DNA from: Unio delphinus
Lineage: Eukaryota; Mollusca; Bivalvia; Unionida; Unionidae
DNA: 64,000 bases
Assembly: GCA_029339505.1 (NCBI GenBank)
Contig: JAQISU010000132.1
Span: 11,201,001-11,265,000 of the forward strand
Reading direction: 5' to 3'
Below are positions 14,671-26,949 of the stretch, one piece after another. The position numbers were made by a program, and so were the translations under genes. Numbering within the stretch: position 1 is the stretch's first letter; each line of letters begins with the position of its first letter. Below the pieces are notes generated by a model. That model made no database searches, was not told the origin of the DNA, and saw only the letters and a list, made by a program, of their open reading frames with translations.

Positions 14671-17185
14671 CTATCATAGAAATGAGAAACAAAGTTTAGC
14701 TTTTCATCTGTGATTATAACTATATTTCAAGCAAGATACAAAATGAATACAGTTACAGAAAAGAAAATTATACCTGTTTTACATGGAAAAGAAATGCAGA
14801 GTTTGCCTGATATTACAGTATGTGTCATTCTGATGAAATACATGACTAGAGCATGATAAATTTCTTCAAAAACCTGATCATAATATGTTAGGAGACCATC
14901 AACAGCTGTGCAAATCCCATCTACAATATTGTTTTTCTTGTATTAGCAATAAAGTGCTAAAACATTCTTGGCTTGCCAAGAATAATCAGCTACTAATGGA
15001 GTGGAAGTGTGTGCTGTTTCAGAAATGGAACAGTAAAGAGGGCTTGGAAGGGACTGTCTGTATTGTGATTGGCTAATTATTACTGAAGAAACATTTCACG
15101 CCCAAAATTGGCTTGTTCAAATAAAATTACACAATCATAATATGTGAAGAGAATAGGTAAGAAGTGATGGGATTTACCCCTAACCCCAGAGAAGGAACTG
15201 GCTCTAGCAGCACATATCAATTAAATAGACACAGTCTTGTGACATATTTTGCTCATGCAAATGCCAGTGCACAAAGAGAAATCCTATCATAATGAAGCTG
15301 CCAAGAGACAACAGACAGTAGCCTATGGTTATGCTGATACAGGTCCCAAAAGGTCAAAATGTGTGTTTGAGGATGAAAGGTCTCCAAGATTAAAGCCTGA
15401 GAATGTCACTACTGACATTCCATTCCACAGTCTCAATGAATTCAGTCAGGGATCAGTTTTACTCAGATGCAATGCTGGTGGTGACTGCCTTAACCTCATA
15501 AGCCAACAGATCCTGGATAAATAGGCCCAAGTATAAATATTTTCCCTACCTTCTCTGAGCAGTAAATATCTTCTTTTTCCTATTAATTTGTGCAGTTAGC
15601 TTCAAGTACAATTTCTTAGTACAAGCTGGGCTCTGAAGTACTCTTGGGAAGAAGGGTTCAAAGAAGACAGCAGTTTCATCACAAAAAACTAATTTCTCAT
15701 CATCAAACCCATGACCTCCCACTTCCGCAGCGATTGTTCCATCCACTAGGACAGCAGAGCAGTTATATTAAACACGAGTAAGTGAGACTTTATATAATGG
15801 TTCAAAGGGTGCTCAACTCAAATATAATAGAATCCATAGCAACTTCCATTTTGGACAATGGAACAAGACTTTTAGTTAAGAAACGTTAAGCTGAATAGAA
15901 GAGAAGATTGTAGTGGTCTTTCATCTGGCCTATGTCATACATTTCATCAAAGCAATATGTCTAAACAATTGTTTCTAGCAAAATATGTTTCTACAAAAAC
16001 ACTCATCATGATACTTTAAGAGAACCTTGCTAATCCAGCCCTTCCAGGCTAAAACTTTTTAAACAAAAAGCTAAAACATGTCTGCCACTGGGGTGGCAAT
16101 TAGAGTGTTTTCCCATTAATAAATAGATTGGTGCTAAATCCCATGAATACTTCTGCTACAGTGGAAGACATGCTCTTTAAATGAATGTAACTGTAATAGC
16201 AGCAAGGGAGTATATGTAATATGATTAGATAATTATTATTGACGAAATATATTTTACTACAATTAATTGGTATCTTCTTCAAACATTTTACCAAAAAATA
16301 ATACTTTAATGGAATATGTAAGAGGTGGAGGAAGACACATTCCCAACTCCACTTGGAGAGACAATCTCTGGACCCTATGAGGCATAAGAGATAGATTCTG
16401 GATAACAAGACTGAATAACAGACTCCATATGCCATGGACATCAATGTGAGACCATGTCCTTGTGAAGCTGTCAAATGACATGGGAAGTTAACCTGTTGCT
16501 CCCAACAGATTGGTTGCACCTTTTAGATCTGAGATAAAAGCTGGAGAAGTGGACTTGAATCTCTTTCCAATTAAATGGATTGTGTCAGTTAAGACAAATG
16601 CAATGTTTGTGGTAAGTGCCCATATTACAAGAGCCCAGAAGTAAATTCATTTGGTCAGAGGTTATTTCCTGATATGCAAAATGAATAACCCACTTTATTA
16701 CATGCTCATTTTTATTCTCTGTTAATGTTACATTGTCAGAACTGTGTATTATTTTTCAATACTGAAGACCTTTAAACTGCATGACAAACTTGTCAAAACA
16801 CACTATTGAGTATTAGGAACTTCTCTGTAAACAAATCATGTACACTCATGTTGGTCGATTAGATTTGCTTGTGAATGAACTAAACATTAAGCTGTTTGAT
16901 CCATTTGAAAGCAGGGATGATAAAGTTAATGATGTGGACATATTCATAGAGTCACAAATGAAACTTTGAAAAAGCGAACAAAAGAACATGCTATTAGCAG
17001 TGTCAACAACAATCATGAGAGATCCAGTAACTGAAATAAAGTTATTTTGGAGAAATATTTATAGCTTTATGCAAATACAATGATTCAAGCTATGACCAGT
17101 GGTCTCCAGGGTCTATATAAATGGCATCAAAAAGCATACTAAGGCCAAGGTCTATCATATATCTATCAGAGATCTTCCATTTTAC
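14671..17185. other. VPS13B intron 6, left part
   Basis: No exon of either strand is recognised here apart from the SINE scrap at 15700. A plus-strand open frame at 15249-15524 (91 residues, including RPRLKPEN-like basic and polar sequence) has no family I know and no supporting splice or neighbour context. Confidence 0.5.
15700..15765 (-). mobile_element. SINE family A head fragment
   Basis: The stretch reads ATGACCTCCCACTTCCGCAG then GCGATTGTTCCATCCACTAGG, the same order as the tRNA-like head of the family A SINE at 12160-12214 but diverged. Only the head is recognisable. Confidence 0.6.
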
Positions 17186-17196
17186 AAGTCAGTCAA

Positions 17197-17448
17197 GGGG
17201 CCCCGAGTGGCCGAGTGGTCTGAAGTACTTTCCGTTATGGATCACTGCCGTCTCACCTCTGACTGTGTGGGTTCAAATCTTAGATTTGGCTAATGTAGTC
17301 ATGGGAAAAAGCTTGCCGGTAGTTTCTCGTGAGTCGATGGTTCTTTCTGGGGGGCTTCATGGGTTCTTCCTCCACCAATAATACTGGTTGCCATGTATAG
17401 CCTATCGTGTGCTGAAAAATAGCGCTAAAACCCTAAATCAACAACAAG
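17197..17448 (+). mobile_element. tRNA-derived SINE (family B), complete
   Basis: The element starts GGGGCCCCGAGTGGCCGAGT (Leu/Ser-tRNA-like A-box TGGCCGAGTGG), has a B-box GGGTTCAAATC near 17270, a body with GGTTCTTTCTGGGG and ATGTATAGCCTATCGTGTG, and ends CTAAAACCCTAAATCAACAAC. An 11-bp target duplication AAGTCAGTCAA flanks it at 17186-17196 and 17449-17459. Short open frames across it are incidental. Confidence 0.9.
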
Positions 17449-18148
17449 AAGTCAGTCAAAATACTAAATTTGAGAAAAAAGTGCAACTGAAGGATTTGGT
17501 AGGAAACAAAGAGCATGAGAAACAATAAGCCAAGAAACCAGACACGCACCAAAATTTTATATTAATTTTGACTACATTTCCAATGGAAATCTTTACTGCA
17601 CTAAACTGACCAAATAAATCCTGTCCATCTTAATCAGAATTGAGTTGGATCAACAGAAAAACAAAATCCTTCAAATCCTGTCCAACTTGAAAAATGTATT
17701 CAATGTGCATTCATTCACAATATGACTCTAAATTTCAATTTTGAGGAGACCAAAGTAAGAAAATTTTAAAACTAATGTTGAACACTCAACAAAGTTCAAA
17801 GGTTGCTGGACAGTGCTATGTGCACATTAATATTGTTACTGTGTAATGATGAATTTATGGTTGTGTATTTAGTTTGAAATACAGCATATATGAAATTACT
17901 TTGTTTTGCAAAATGTAGTATTTTAATATTAAGCCTTAGGTAGGAAAACAAAATGAGTATATATAAAAATGTTACTGCATTTATATGGGAAAATATTAAC
18001 TCGGTTTTAATTAGTAATGGTGCACTACCCCAGTCATGCAGTATTACCCAGAAAAAAAAAAAGAAACTCATTTGTATTGTCCCATACAAATGCAGTAACC
18101 TATAATTATCCTGGATGAAAATATTTGTGCTGATATAGTAGCCTTTCC

Positions 18149-18406
18149 TGCAGTGTGGCAGTTTATAGTGATGTTTAGCACTGGGGAATCATTATACAGA
18201 CATTTAGCACCACTGTCCCACCCAGCCACATTATCCCAACACCTGGCTGACCAGTCCTGACACTAAAATCTTTATGCTGAGTGCCAAGCATGACAGCCGC
18301 CAGTGCCAGTTTCTTATAAGTCTTGAATATCACTTGGCTGGGGTTCAAACCTATAACCTCCTGCATCCATGCTAGACATTCTAACCACTTTGGCTATCAG
18401 AGCAGT
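18149..18406 (-). mobile_element. SINE family A copy, diverged
   Basis: It shares with the 11893-12214 copy the order GGCAGTTTATAGTGATGT, CCAGCCACATTATCC, GACCAGTCCTGACACTAA and a B-box region GGGGTTCAAACC. Substitutions and small gaps are scattered through it, so it is an old copy. It lies in VPS13B intron 6, antisense to no coding exon. Confidence 0.8.
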
Positions 18407-18839
18407 CCAATTAGATGATGAAGGTTGAGAGCATGGCTTGGCCTCATGATGGTCTGAAGAAAGTTTGAGGTAGAAAGCACTGTATCTTGTTCCACTAGTT
18501 GTAAATTTGTAGCTGCGGCTATGACATTGGCAAGAATATGATGTCAGATCTATTCAAGACATAATCCATTCAGGAAACAGACTTGCACACATGTACTGTG
18601 TAATTCTGGGTGAGAGAAGATGAACTAGTTTTTGTCTATTGAAAGATCCCACAGCCACAACATTGTACACCAGCTAATGTGTGTCATTTAAAGACTACCA
18701 ATTCATGTGTTTTGTCATCCCCTAATTGCAAAATCTCAGTCAACTGCTGGGAAAGAACCTGGAAAGAACTGGTGACTAAATTTGAGGGAAGGTATTTTCA
18801 TGAAAAAAAGAGTCAGTTGACACTTGCCTATTTTAACTG

Positions 18840-19560
18840 ATGCCCGGATAATACTAATAATAATAATACTAATAATAATACTACTACTACTACTAATAAT
18901 AATAACAATAATAATAATGAGGACTTTGTATAGTGCCTAATCTTTAGAAGCTCTAAGCGCTTTACAAAATCTATAATGATATGACTACAAAAAACAAAAT
19001 CAAACACCATGAAATTAGAAAACATTAAAAATGCTGAAAATATTTTAAGGTAGGAAACATTTTTAGGTCTTTAAGTTTGTTCTTGCATTTGCAAAATGTG
19101 AGTTTTAAGAGAACTCTTTAAAGTGATCACAATGTCTTTGTGTCTGGGTCCTGATATGCAAAAGATCATTGTCCATCTGACTTTGTTTTCATAGTGGGAA
19201 TAATGAGTATACAATTGTCAAAAAAAGGAGAGTAAGTATCTTGCTGGTATTTAAAACATGAGTGAAGTATGCTTGACTGGAGTCCATCAGTGAAACATAG
19301 CACAGAGGACAAATTTTGTGTCTTATTATTGATTGAATGGACAGCCAGTGGTGTAGTGTATAGTGTACTCCTTGAATGGCAGCATATCAACTGCAGTTTG
19401 GTGGCTAGACTTGTATATTTCGGTGAGATGCTGGGTGATGATCTATGACACTTGAGAGTGGATGAGGGTATAGAATGAAGAGAACTGGTCAAAGAAAAAA
19501 CCCTTTGAACCACAACAAAGACAAACTGGGCTGGAGTGTATTCCATTTGCAGATACATTT
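18840..19560. repeat. AAT-type microsatellite and probable old interspersed repeat
   Basis: An (AAT/ACT)n tract at about 18848-18918 runs into GAGGACTTTGTATAGTGCCT and CTCTAAGCGCTTTACAAAAT, wording I recognise as a recurrent repeat-associated motif in marine animals. The following several hundred bases (AAAATGTGAGTTTTAAGAG, ACAGCCAGTGGTGTAGTG) look like the body of the same old dispersed element. The minus-strand frames here are not convincing genes. Family assignment is from memory only. Confidence 0.4.
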
Positions 19561-20904
19561 TGTGTCCTGTTACTCAGCCAGACTGTTGAAGTAACTGAAT
19601 GTAGATTCTTTGTCTTAAGTCAATAATCAATTTATGCTGGAACATTTGATCAGGAAGTTTTTGCTTGAGGGACTAAGTTTTGTCTTCTTTGTTTAAGGTG
19701 TTGAAACTGATGTCTCTTATGCTACTTGTGAAATAGCAGGAGATGAATATCAATGATGGTGACTCACTAAACTCACAGAACCTCTAAGCTGTCACTATGT
19801 ACAGGCTCTTTTTGATTGGCAAGGTATAGAGAACAAAGTGAAGCAACATTTCTTGGATAATGAGGCACTACACCTAGGCCTTGTATGGAGGGAGTACCTA
19901 CTGGTACCATGCAGGTTCAGCTATTTGGTTCTTTCATTAACCAGATGTAGGTTATCAACTAAGTGCCTTGAAATTTGTTGTTTGGTTCTTTTTCTTCTCT
20001 TTTTTTCAGCCAAAATTTTCACATGCTGTGGATGAGTCACCAACTATTACTGTGTCATTGGTTTGAGCAACATCTTCAGTTCACATAAGAACATCAAAGC
20101 TTTCCTCTTGTTTCATGGCAGATGATCCTACCATAAAAACTGTTCATCTTCAATTTCTACATGCAAAAAACCACTGCTTGTTATGCTCTATACAATAGCA
20201 TTGATAAATTGATCTGTTTGTTATGCACCTCTAGGAGATAATTTAATCAGGATCCATGGGTAGCTTCTGCAAAACCCACATTGTATCTCAATCATAAAGA
20301 TGTCTGTATTCAAATACTAAATCTACCTTAGTATAGTTTGAGATCACCAGCAAAATACATAATCCAGACTTAATTTGACAAGCTGTTATTTTTAATTCTT
20401 GTCTTTAATTTTTTTTACATCAAGCAATCACAGCATACACTGAGTACAACAACCAGGAACCACCAATAATTTGACATTTTCCTCATTGGTTTCAAGAATT
20501 TGTGTAAATAATGCTTTGTTCTGCATGAAGCCTATAATCCCATGGTTTGGCAGCATTTCTGAGGTGTGCATTTGCATCATCCCCTTTAGTACTCCCAGTA
20601 AATGATTTCTGTCCGTACTATGTATGTCAAGTGTAGCATTATACATGTCCTGCTTTACAAACTTCAGAGGGTATGTGTAGATCTACACACTATGACAATT
20701 ACCTTGAAAAGGCTACCAATATAGGTAGAGTACTGAAGTGTAGCTATTAATACTTATACAAGTTGATTCTAGAATATAATTCTAATATTTTCTGAAGGAA
20801 AGGTTAATTGCCAGCCTACACAAGAAAAATCTGAGACATTTCACTTCAGGTGACCATGAAGTGCACACTGTGACTAAACTATGTAAAGAAAACTTCTCTG
20901 TTCA
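19561..20904. other. VPS13B intron 6, middle
   Basis: Unremarkable AT-rich intronic sequence. I see no exon, RNA gene or complete mobile element. Confidence 0.5.
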
Positions 20905-21044
20905 TATACAGCAACATATCTGATCATGACAGAAACTATACAGCAACATCTCTGATCGTGACAGAAACTATACAGCAACATATCTGATCATGACAGAAAC
21001 TATACAGCAATATATCTGATCATGACAGAAACTATACAGCAACA
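20905..21044. repeat. 32-bp minisatellite, four copies
   Basis: The unit TATACAGCAACATATCTGAT plus CATGACAGAAAC repeats four times with a partial fifth. The second copy differs by CTC for TAT and CGTG for CATG. Confidence 0.92.
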
Positions 21045-21379
21045 GAATTGAATTTTCTATAGTACACACCATACATGCAAATAAAAAATGCACTGAAGCA
21101 TCATTATTGGTGCTTACAATAATAAGACTTACCTGTAGAATGGGCTAATTGACAGCCTATATAGGTAAAATAAGTAAATCATCACATATATAACTAAGAA
21201 TTGGATGTTATGACTAGATTAATATGGAAACTTACCAACACATATCCAACCAAAGCATAAATTACACAGCATTATTACATAAGCTTTCTATATTACATAC
21301 TAGACCTGCACCTATTTAAATACAGCTACAGCAATGTGAGGTATCTAAGTGTGAGAAGACAGCAAAGTTGATGCTGTTG

Positions 21380-21613
21380 TTGTAAGGTTTAACACCATTT
21401 TCAGCACAAAATAGGCTATACATGGTGACTAGTAAAAATGGTGTAGAACCCTGAAAAACCCAGAAAGAAGCACCAACCCATGAGATGCTACTGGCAAGTT
21501 TTCACACATATCCACATTGGTCAAACACGAGACTCAAACCCATTCAGACAGAGGTGAGATGGCAATGATTCATAACAGTGAGCACTTTAGACCACTTGGC
21601 CACTCAGGCGCCA
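21380..21613 (-). mobile_element. SINE family B copy
   Basis: Reading on the minus strand it matches the 17197 element in order. On the plus strand the visible landmarks are AGGTTTAACACCATTTTCAG, ATAGGCTATACATGGTGAC, AAGAAGCACCAACCCATGAG and ACCACTTGGCCACTCAGGCG. It lies in VPS13B intron 6, about 600 bp from exon 6. Confidence 0.82.
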
Positions 21614-22220
21614 ACAACAAAGTGATCCCACTAAAAATGCAGAAACTTTATCGTCGAAGAATCAAAGTCGGAAATTTATAGGATGGAGTATACTTCCCTT
21701 TGAAGAGAACACTTTGTGGTATTAAGGCATTTATGAGATACTATTCTACTCTTACCACAAGAAGAAAAGTCTTCATTCCCCTCCCCCAAGGGTCCCAAAG
21801 TGATGGACCATTTAGTCCAAGCAAATCTGTTAATGGCTTGTTTGCAGATGTTTATTCTAAAAGATGTGTTGGATATGAAATAGGCATGCAGGTTCAGTAT
21901 TTCTCAGTTGCGGTGGAAAACCTGCATGTATAAAGTGTTTCAAGAGGCAAGAAGGCTGTGGCAGATCATCGTAACTGTTTTTAGAAATTATGCTAGATTT
22001 AAGAGGTCAATGATCCCTGATTTATTTCTCCTGAAGGGAGCATTCAGGATTAACCAGCACCCAGAGTCCTACACTCTCTGAATCAGGAATCAGACAGATT
22101 AGGGCATACTTGCATCCATCAGGATCATTCCAGTTTAGAGAATGAATATGTCAACTCTCCAATTATGTCTAAATAAGCAGGAAGAATAATTCTCTCTCAA
22201 AATTTAAAAGTGTGGCCTAC

Positions 22221-22402
22221 CTGTTTTCCCATCTGCTTTGATTTGTAGGATTTTCTGGATACATTACAAGAAGCATGCTCAGCTGATAGGATAGATATGA
22301 CTGGTTGGAAGAGGGTCAGGTGATATGTCCTGGTTGGCATGATTTCTTCCATTGATTTTACTTGACTTTCAGCAGGCTGAGGCCGATCATCATCAACAAC
22401 TT
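22221..22402 (-). CDS. VPS13B: VPS13B coding exon 6 (residues 583-643)
   Basis: The acceptor is ATATTCTTCAG and the donor AAACAG|GTAGGC. The carried G plus AA gives Glu, then VVDDDRPQPAESQVKSMEEI and MPTRTYHLTLFQPVISIL. The PTRTYHLTL...ISIL core matches human IPTRHTSVTLLKCTCTISM. The exon has 182 nt and ends in phase 0. The exon end (ASCNVSRKSYKSKQMGKQ) is a lower-conservation loop. Confidence 0.9.
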
Positions 22403-24533
22403 CTGAAGAATATATTATGAGCTTATATATCATTTAACTTTTGAAAACTGGTTTCGCAAAATTACCTTGGTGAGTGAAAAACAGGTTCACATTCTTAACT
22501 AATATTTGAACAGCCCAAATATGTCTAAAACTAATATTTTCAAACCAATGTCTCAAATGTTTTCAATATTAAATTGGTTTTCTTTTTGTGAATGTACTGT
22601 ACTTGAAAAGGTTTTCTGATGTAGTCAGTGGCCTTGTATCAAATTATATCTCACCAAGCTACTAAACTGACTGAAAATATCAAAGATGTTTTTCATGATC
22701 TAAATGTAACAGATACAAGTGCTCTCAATGTACAAAATATTAGAGAAGGTACCTATTATAGTACAGTTAAACCTGTTATGACAGACCACCCCTGCTGCCA
22801 ACAAAAAGCGGTCTCACAAGACAGGTGGTCTCTCATAGCAGTTTTGTACAAAAATCCAGTTTCCATGATCCTGTTTCAGAACAATTTCAAGAAAAATAAC
22901 CACAATCACTGTGCATATATTCTATTCTTTATTAATAGTTATGTCTAAAATAGTGTATGCATTCATCTAAAAACAAAATTATATAGCAATATATTGATAT
23001 CATTAAACACGAAATCTCATTAACAACTGACGATCTGGGTGGTGAGAAAATATGAATAATCTATATATTTTCATTGCATATCTAACATTTAATGAAATAA
23101 AAAGAAACAATTATCTCATCCAAAAACAGAACCATTTACATTTACTCAGAGACAAAAGTCAACGACTTCATTCAAAGATGATATACAGGGATTAACTCTA
23201 AAAGGAAAGTGTTACCCAGTCACATCAATTTAAATTGATGACAGCTTTGTGATTGGGATGTGATCACTTAACATTGGAGGGGGAGGGGGAGAAACAACAA
23301 ACCTCACAAATCTTGAACACTATTAATTGAATCCCACAAACAGATCTCTCTTGTTGGTTTAATAGACAATGCTTTAATTACATCTGGCATTACAAATTAA
23401 CTTGAAAGATATGCAATATATATAACCCTTATGTCAACTTTGGGACTGCAACTGCAATTCGTGACATGTACATAATCCTGGTTTTTGGACTGTAGCATCC
23501 ATCACCGGTAGCAACAATGATTTTTTAAAATATTATCTGGATGCTTGCTTTTATCAGAGCAATCATTACTAATCAAGCAGTCATTGTAACAACTGATTAA
23601 TATAGGTCTGTGGTGTCTGTCTGTTCTTATTATAATGTCATTCATATGGATGCTGGGTTTTAGGACAAGGCCGGGAAGCAGGCTAAATGCGGGAATAATT
23701 AGTCTGGTTCCCTGCTTTTTTTTTGGTGTTATTTCCTAAGTTATATGTCAGTGCATGTGGGTCAATAAAGACAGAAACCCACACTGTTTCATCAGCTGAC
23801 AATCCTTTGATCGCATTACAAATTATATACTTCTAATTATTATTGTTATTATTATTATTATTTTTATTATTATTTAACTTCATGTCATGCTGTGTTGTGT
23901 TCTTTAAATGGAAAATAAATTGCATTTTATGATTGTGTCACTGATTTAGCAACAGGAAATCTCAGACAAAAAAAAGACAATTTTGATATCTGACAATGGA
24001 GGAATAACCGGCCCAAATTTTTTACTGGTTTTAAAATTAGGGTGGGCAGGTTGTTTTTTTTGTTTTTATTCTGTTTATTTAGAACAATTTAGTAATAATT
24101 AATATATATATATTAAATGTACTAAGCACTTCAATTACTGGACAAAACTGGCACAATTAGATGCCAAAGTCAATTTGGGGAGGTCTTTTTAACCCTGGAA
24201 GTGCTAGGGTCAGCTGATTGCAAACACCCATTTATGTTGGCAACAACTACTGAGGAACATCAAACCCATTGACCAGATGGAAAATCAGAAATTGATATTA
24301 ACCCTGAATTTTGTTTTATTTGGTTGGGATTTATTTTATACATATTAACTTTAAATAGCTTAAAAAGAATTGGATTTACTTTTCAAATTTACATAACTTA
24401 AAGTCAAGATGTATGTTCTTTCGAAGCCACAAAATGTACTATATGTCAGAAACATGTCTATATTGAAATTTTACCATCCTTCACAAAATGGACAATAAGT
24501 ATATATCAGAAACAAGTCTATATGAAATTTTAC
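22403..24533. other. VPS13B intron 5
   Basis: Mostly featureless. A scrap at about 22763-22845 (GTACAGTTAAACCTGTTATG, GACAGGTGGTCTCTCATAG) matches the TIR element at 51529-51846. TTA-rich simple sequence lies at 23838-23875 and a (TA)n tract near 24104. At 24429-24541 a roughly 55-bp tandem duplication includes the end of exon 5 and its donor. Confidence 0.55.
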
Positions 24534-24716
24534 CATCCTTCTCCTTGGCATATGGTTCATAGTCATATCTGTAAGCAGCATCCAGAACTTTCTGAACTCT
24601 GTGAACTGTGTTGCTATTGACAATCAAATGACATGAACCAATCAAAAACCGGGTCAGTGAGAACTCCTTCTCAAAAACTGGCTCCTCAAGATCACCTTGA
24701 TCTGATGATCTGCTAC
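24534..24716 (-). CDS. VPS13B: VPS13B coding exon 5 (residues 522-582)
   Basis: The acceptor is TGTTTGTAG and the donor GGATG|GTAAAA. The A left over from exon 4 plus GT gives Ser, then SRSSDQGDLEEPVFEKEFSL. The segment SNTVHRVQKVLDAAYRYDYE followed by PYAKEK matches human SAVHRILKMIVCALEHEYEPYSRLK. The exon has 183 nt, phase 1 in and out. The last bases of the exon with the donor are duplicated just downstream (see findings). Confidence 0.92.
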
Positions 24717-26654
24717 CTACAAACAGGGGAAATAACCTTCTTAGACATATCATGTGACTGCATTCAAAATTCTGAGGTCAAATTAAATTGATCATACCTC
24801 TACTGTATGTCGATTGCTGCCATTTGAACCACCCTGGCTATTTATGAAACCAGATTTTTGACATCTATTTTGTCATTCTCAAATTCTCAGTCAATTCTAG
24901 TAGAGCAAAAAAATATAATATTTGTTGGCAAATTATTATGCTGACATACACCTGAGGCATATATGAATCTCACAGAAATAGCCAAGGTGGTTCAAAAGAA
25001 AGATATGATTTCCAAACAAACACTTTGAGAATGTATCATCAAAGGAACATAAAAAATACAAACTCTTCACCTTTTCCAATATCAGGCTGCATAATATTTC
25101 AAGGATGTTTTTAGTGATTGCTTGATACACTCCAAGAACTTGAGAAAAGCTTGTTCTTTAAAAAAATTAGTTATCTACCACAGTTGGAGATAAAAAGCAA
25201 CTATCTTACAGCTGAAGTGAATAGTAATAATGAAAATTACATTTGACAGAAAATGTAGTTATATGAAACGTGAACTGTAAACAACTGTACTTTAAAAATC
25301 AATTTACTAATTCTCATCACAATTTCCAGTTAGCTTGTGTCTTTAACCAAAAAGGAACCTTATTTCCAACACTGAATTGACCTATGTTGATGAATATTAA
25401 TGTACAGCACCAGCACATATGAAAAAGCTCATTTTTCTAAACAATTTTTTTTCAGAGAAAACTTATCCAATCACATTAATATCAGGGGATATAAACCTGT
25501 TATCTCCCAAATCAAGCCAAACTAAAGTATGAAAATGTGTCATTTTTCTGTCTATATCATATGAAGGGCAACAACACTAGCCCATTTCCCTCCAAGGTGT
25601 CACCAGTTTTTAAGCTGAGCAAACTACCAACAAGAATGTTCATATAATGTGGTGAATGGATGGGTCTTTAAGTGATTTGATAAGTAATCTTAACAAAATG
25701 TAACTTACAAGAAACATTTTATTTCTCCTAAGAATACAGTGACACTATCAGGTTGTGTTAGCTAAATTGGGGTTACTGGTGGTTGTTCTGGACAGATTCC
25801 ATTTTGTTAGTAGGACATGGGATTTTGGCCTATTCCAATAAAAATTGGCTAGAAAGTCTGATATCATGACCAATATCTCCTTGTGCTATGATACCTGAAG
25901 TTGCCAGATGTAGTCTTTGATGGTTACTGGTGCCCACTTTTACTTCTCACATAGAGAAAAAAAGTCAGCAAGTTAATCAATCAAGGTAATCAAGTTATGA
26001 AGTAATCGACTTTACACCAATCCCTGAAAACATTACCACTTTTGCTCATATAATTCTAGAGTGGAGGGCCATTTTGCTCCTGAAAATTCTCTCTTCTCTC
26101 ACAACTCGGACAATAGTCAGGCGCGATGGAAAAGATGGTCAAGGCAGGAGTGGAACATCTGTGCCCATGGTTGTTTAAGAGGATTCAGTTTAACAATAAT
26201 CCTCCTCAGTTTGTCTATTGCATGATCAGGTTGATCACTGACCCAAGACTTGTCCCATCTGAGAGCAAGGCTCAAGATAGACTTGATTTTAGGGAGAAGT
26301 TACTTTTCCCTTTGGACAGAACAGGGAGAAGCGAGAGTTAATCAGAAGATCTGAACAAGGAGAAGTGGGAGCAAAGCAAGACAATCTGTGTGTGTGTGTG
26401 TGGTGTGTGAGTATTCTTTTTATTCTCTAATTTGAATTATGCCCTCTATTTTTTCCACTATGCATATAACAATGATTTTAAGCAAATTAAGTAGAAAATA
26501 TTCTGAGTTCTGTCCATAATATAAACACATCATCTTCATGTGCAGTCTATTTTGGCAATATGACTTAAAAAGAGAACAACAGAAACTATACATTGTAATG
26601 AAATTTAACTGAGTAACTAGATTAAGAGTAATGTAATTGCAAGTTAGTACAAAT
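24717..26654. other. VPS13B intron 4, left part
   Basis: No exon recognised. A plus-strand frame at 26126-26341 has no family I know. A short TG microsatellite lies at about 26388-26408. Confidence 0.5.
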
Positions 26655-26735
26655 CCTTAATCAACAACCCGCAATCAAGAATGGCAGTGATCCGTAAAGG
26701 AAAGTGCTTTAAACCACTTAGCCATTAGGGGCCCC
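26655..26735 (-). mobile_element. SINE family B fragment with internal deletion
   Basis: The tail landmark CCTTAATCAACAACC is followed almost directly by the head landmarks GCAGTGATCCGTAAAGG and AACCACTTAGCCATTAGGGG. The body is missing, so only the two ends of the family B element remain. Confidence 0.6.
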
Positions 26736-26949
26736 AAAGCAGGACTTGTGTGAAAGGTGTGCCAGAGATGTCCATGGGAGTGGTTTAGAAATTGTATTTT
26801 TCAGTTCCAGTACCCAAGATAGGTTCTGCTATGGACATATGGCTAATATTTTTGGTCATGTATGCTCCAAGATTGAGAGAAGGCTGAATAAGTCCTTGTT
26901 TTGTCTGATATCCTCTCTTGGAGGGCCTTCTTCTTGAGGGATTCTCAAC

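Noticed and set aside
15249..15524. 91-residue plus-strand frame as a nested intronic gene
   Set aside because: No recognisable domain, promoter, splice site or poly(A) context; length is within chance for this interval.
17197..17290. tRNA-like A and B boxes suggesting a tRNA gene
   Set aside because: They are the head of a 252-bp SINE with target duplication; no cloverleaf acceptor stem is formed. The same applies to the family A heads.
18828..19025. Leucine/valine-rich minus-strand frame that looks like a membrane segment
   Set aside because: It is the translation of an AAT/ACT microsatellite.
19166..19558. 130-residue minus-strand frame as a gene
   Set aside because: It lies in what looks like an old dispersed non-coding repeat, and its Ser/Thr-rich sequence has no family I recognise.
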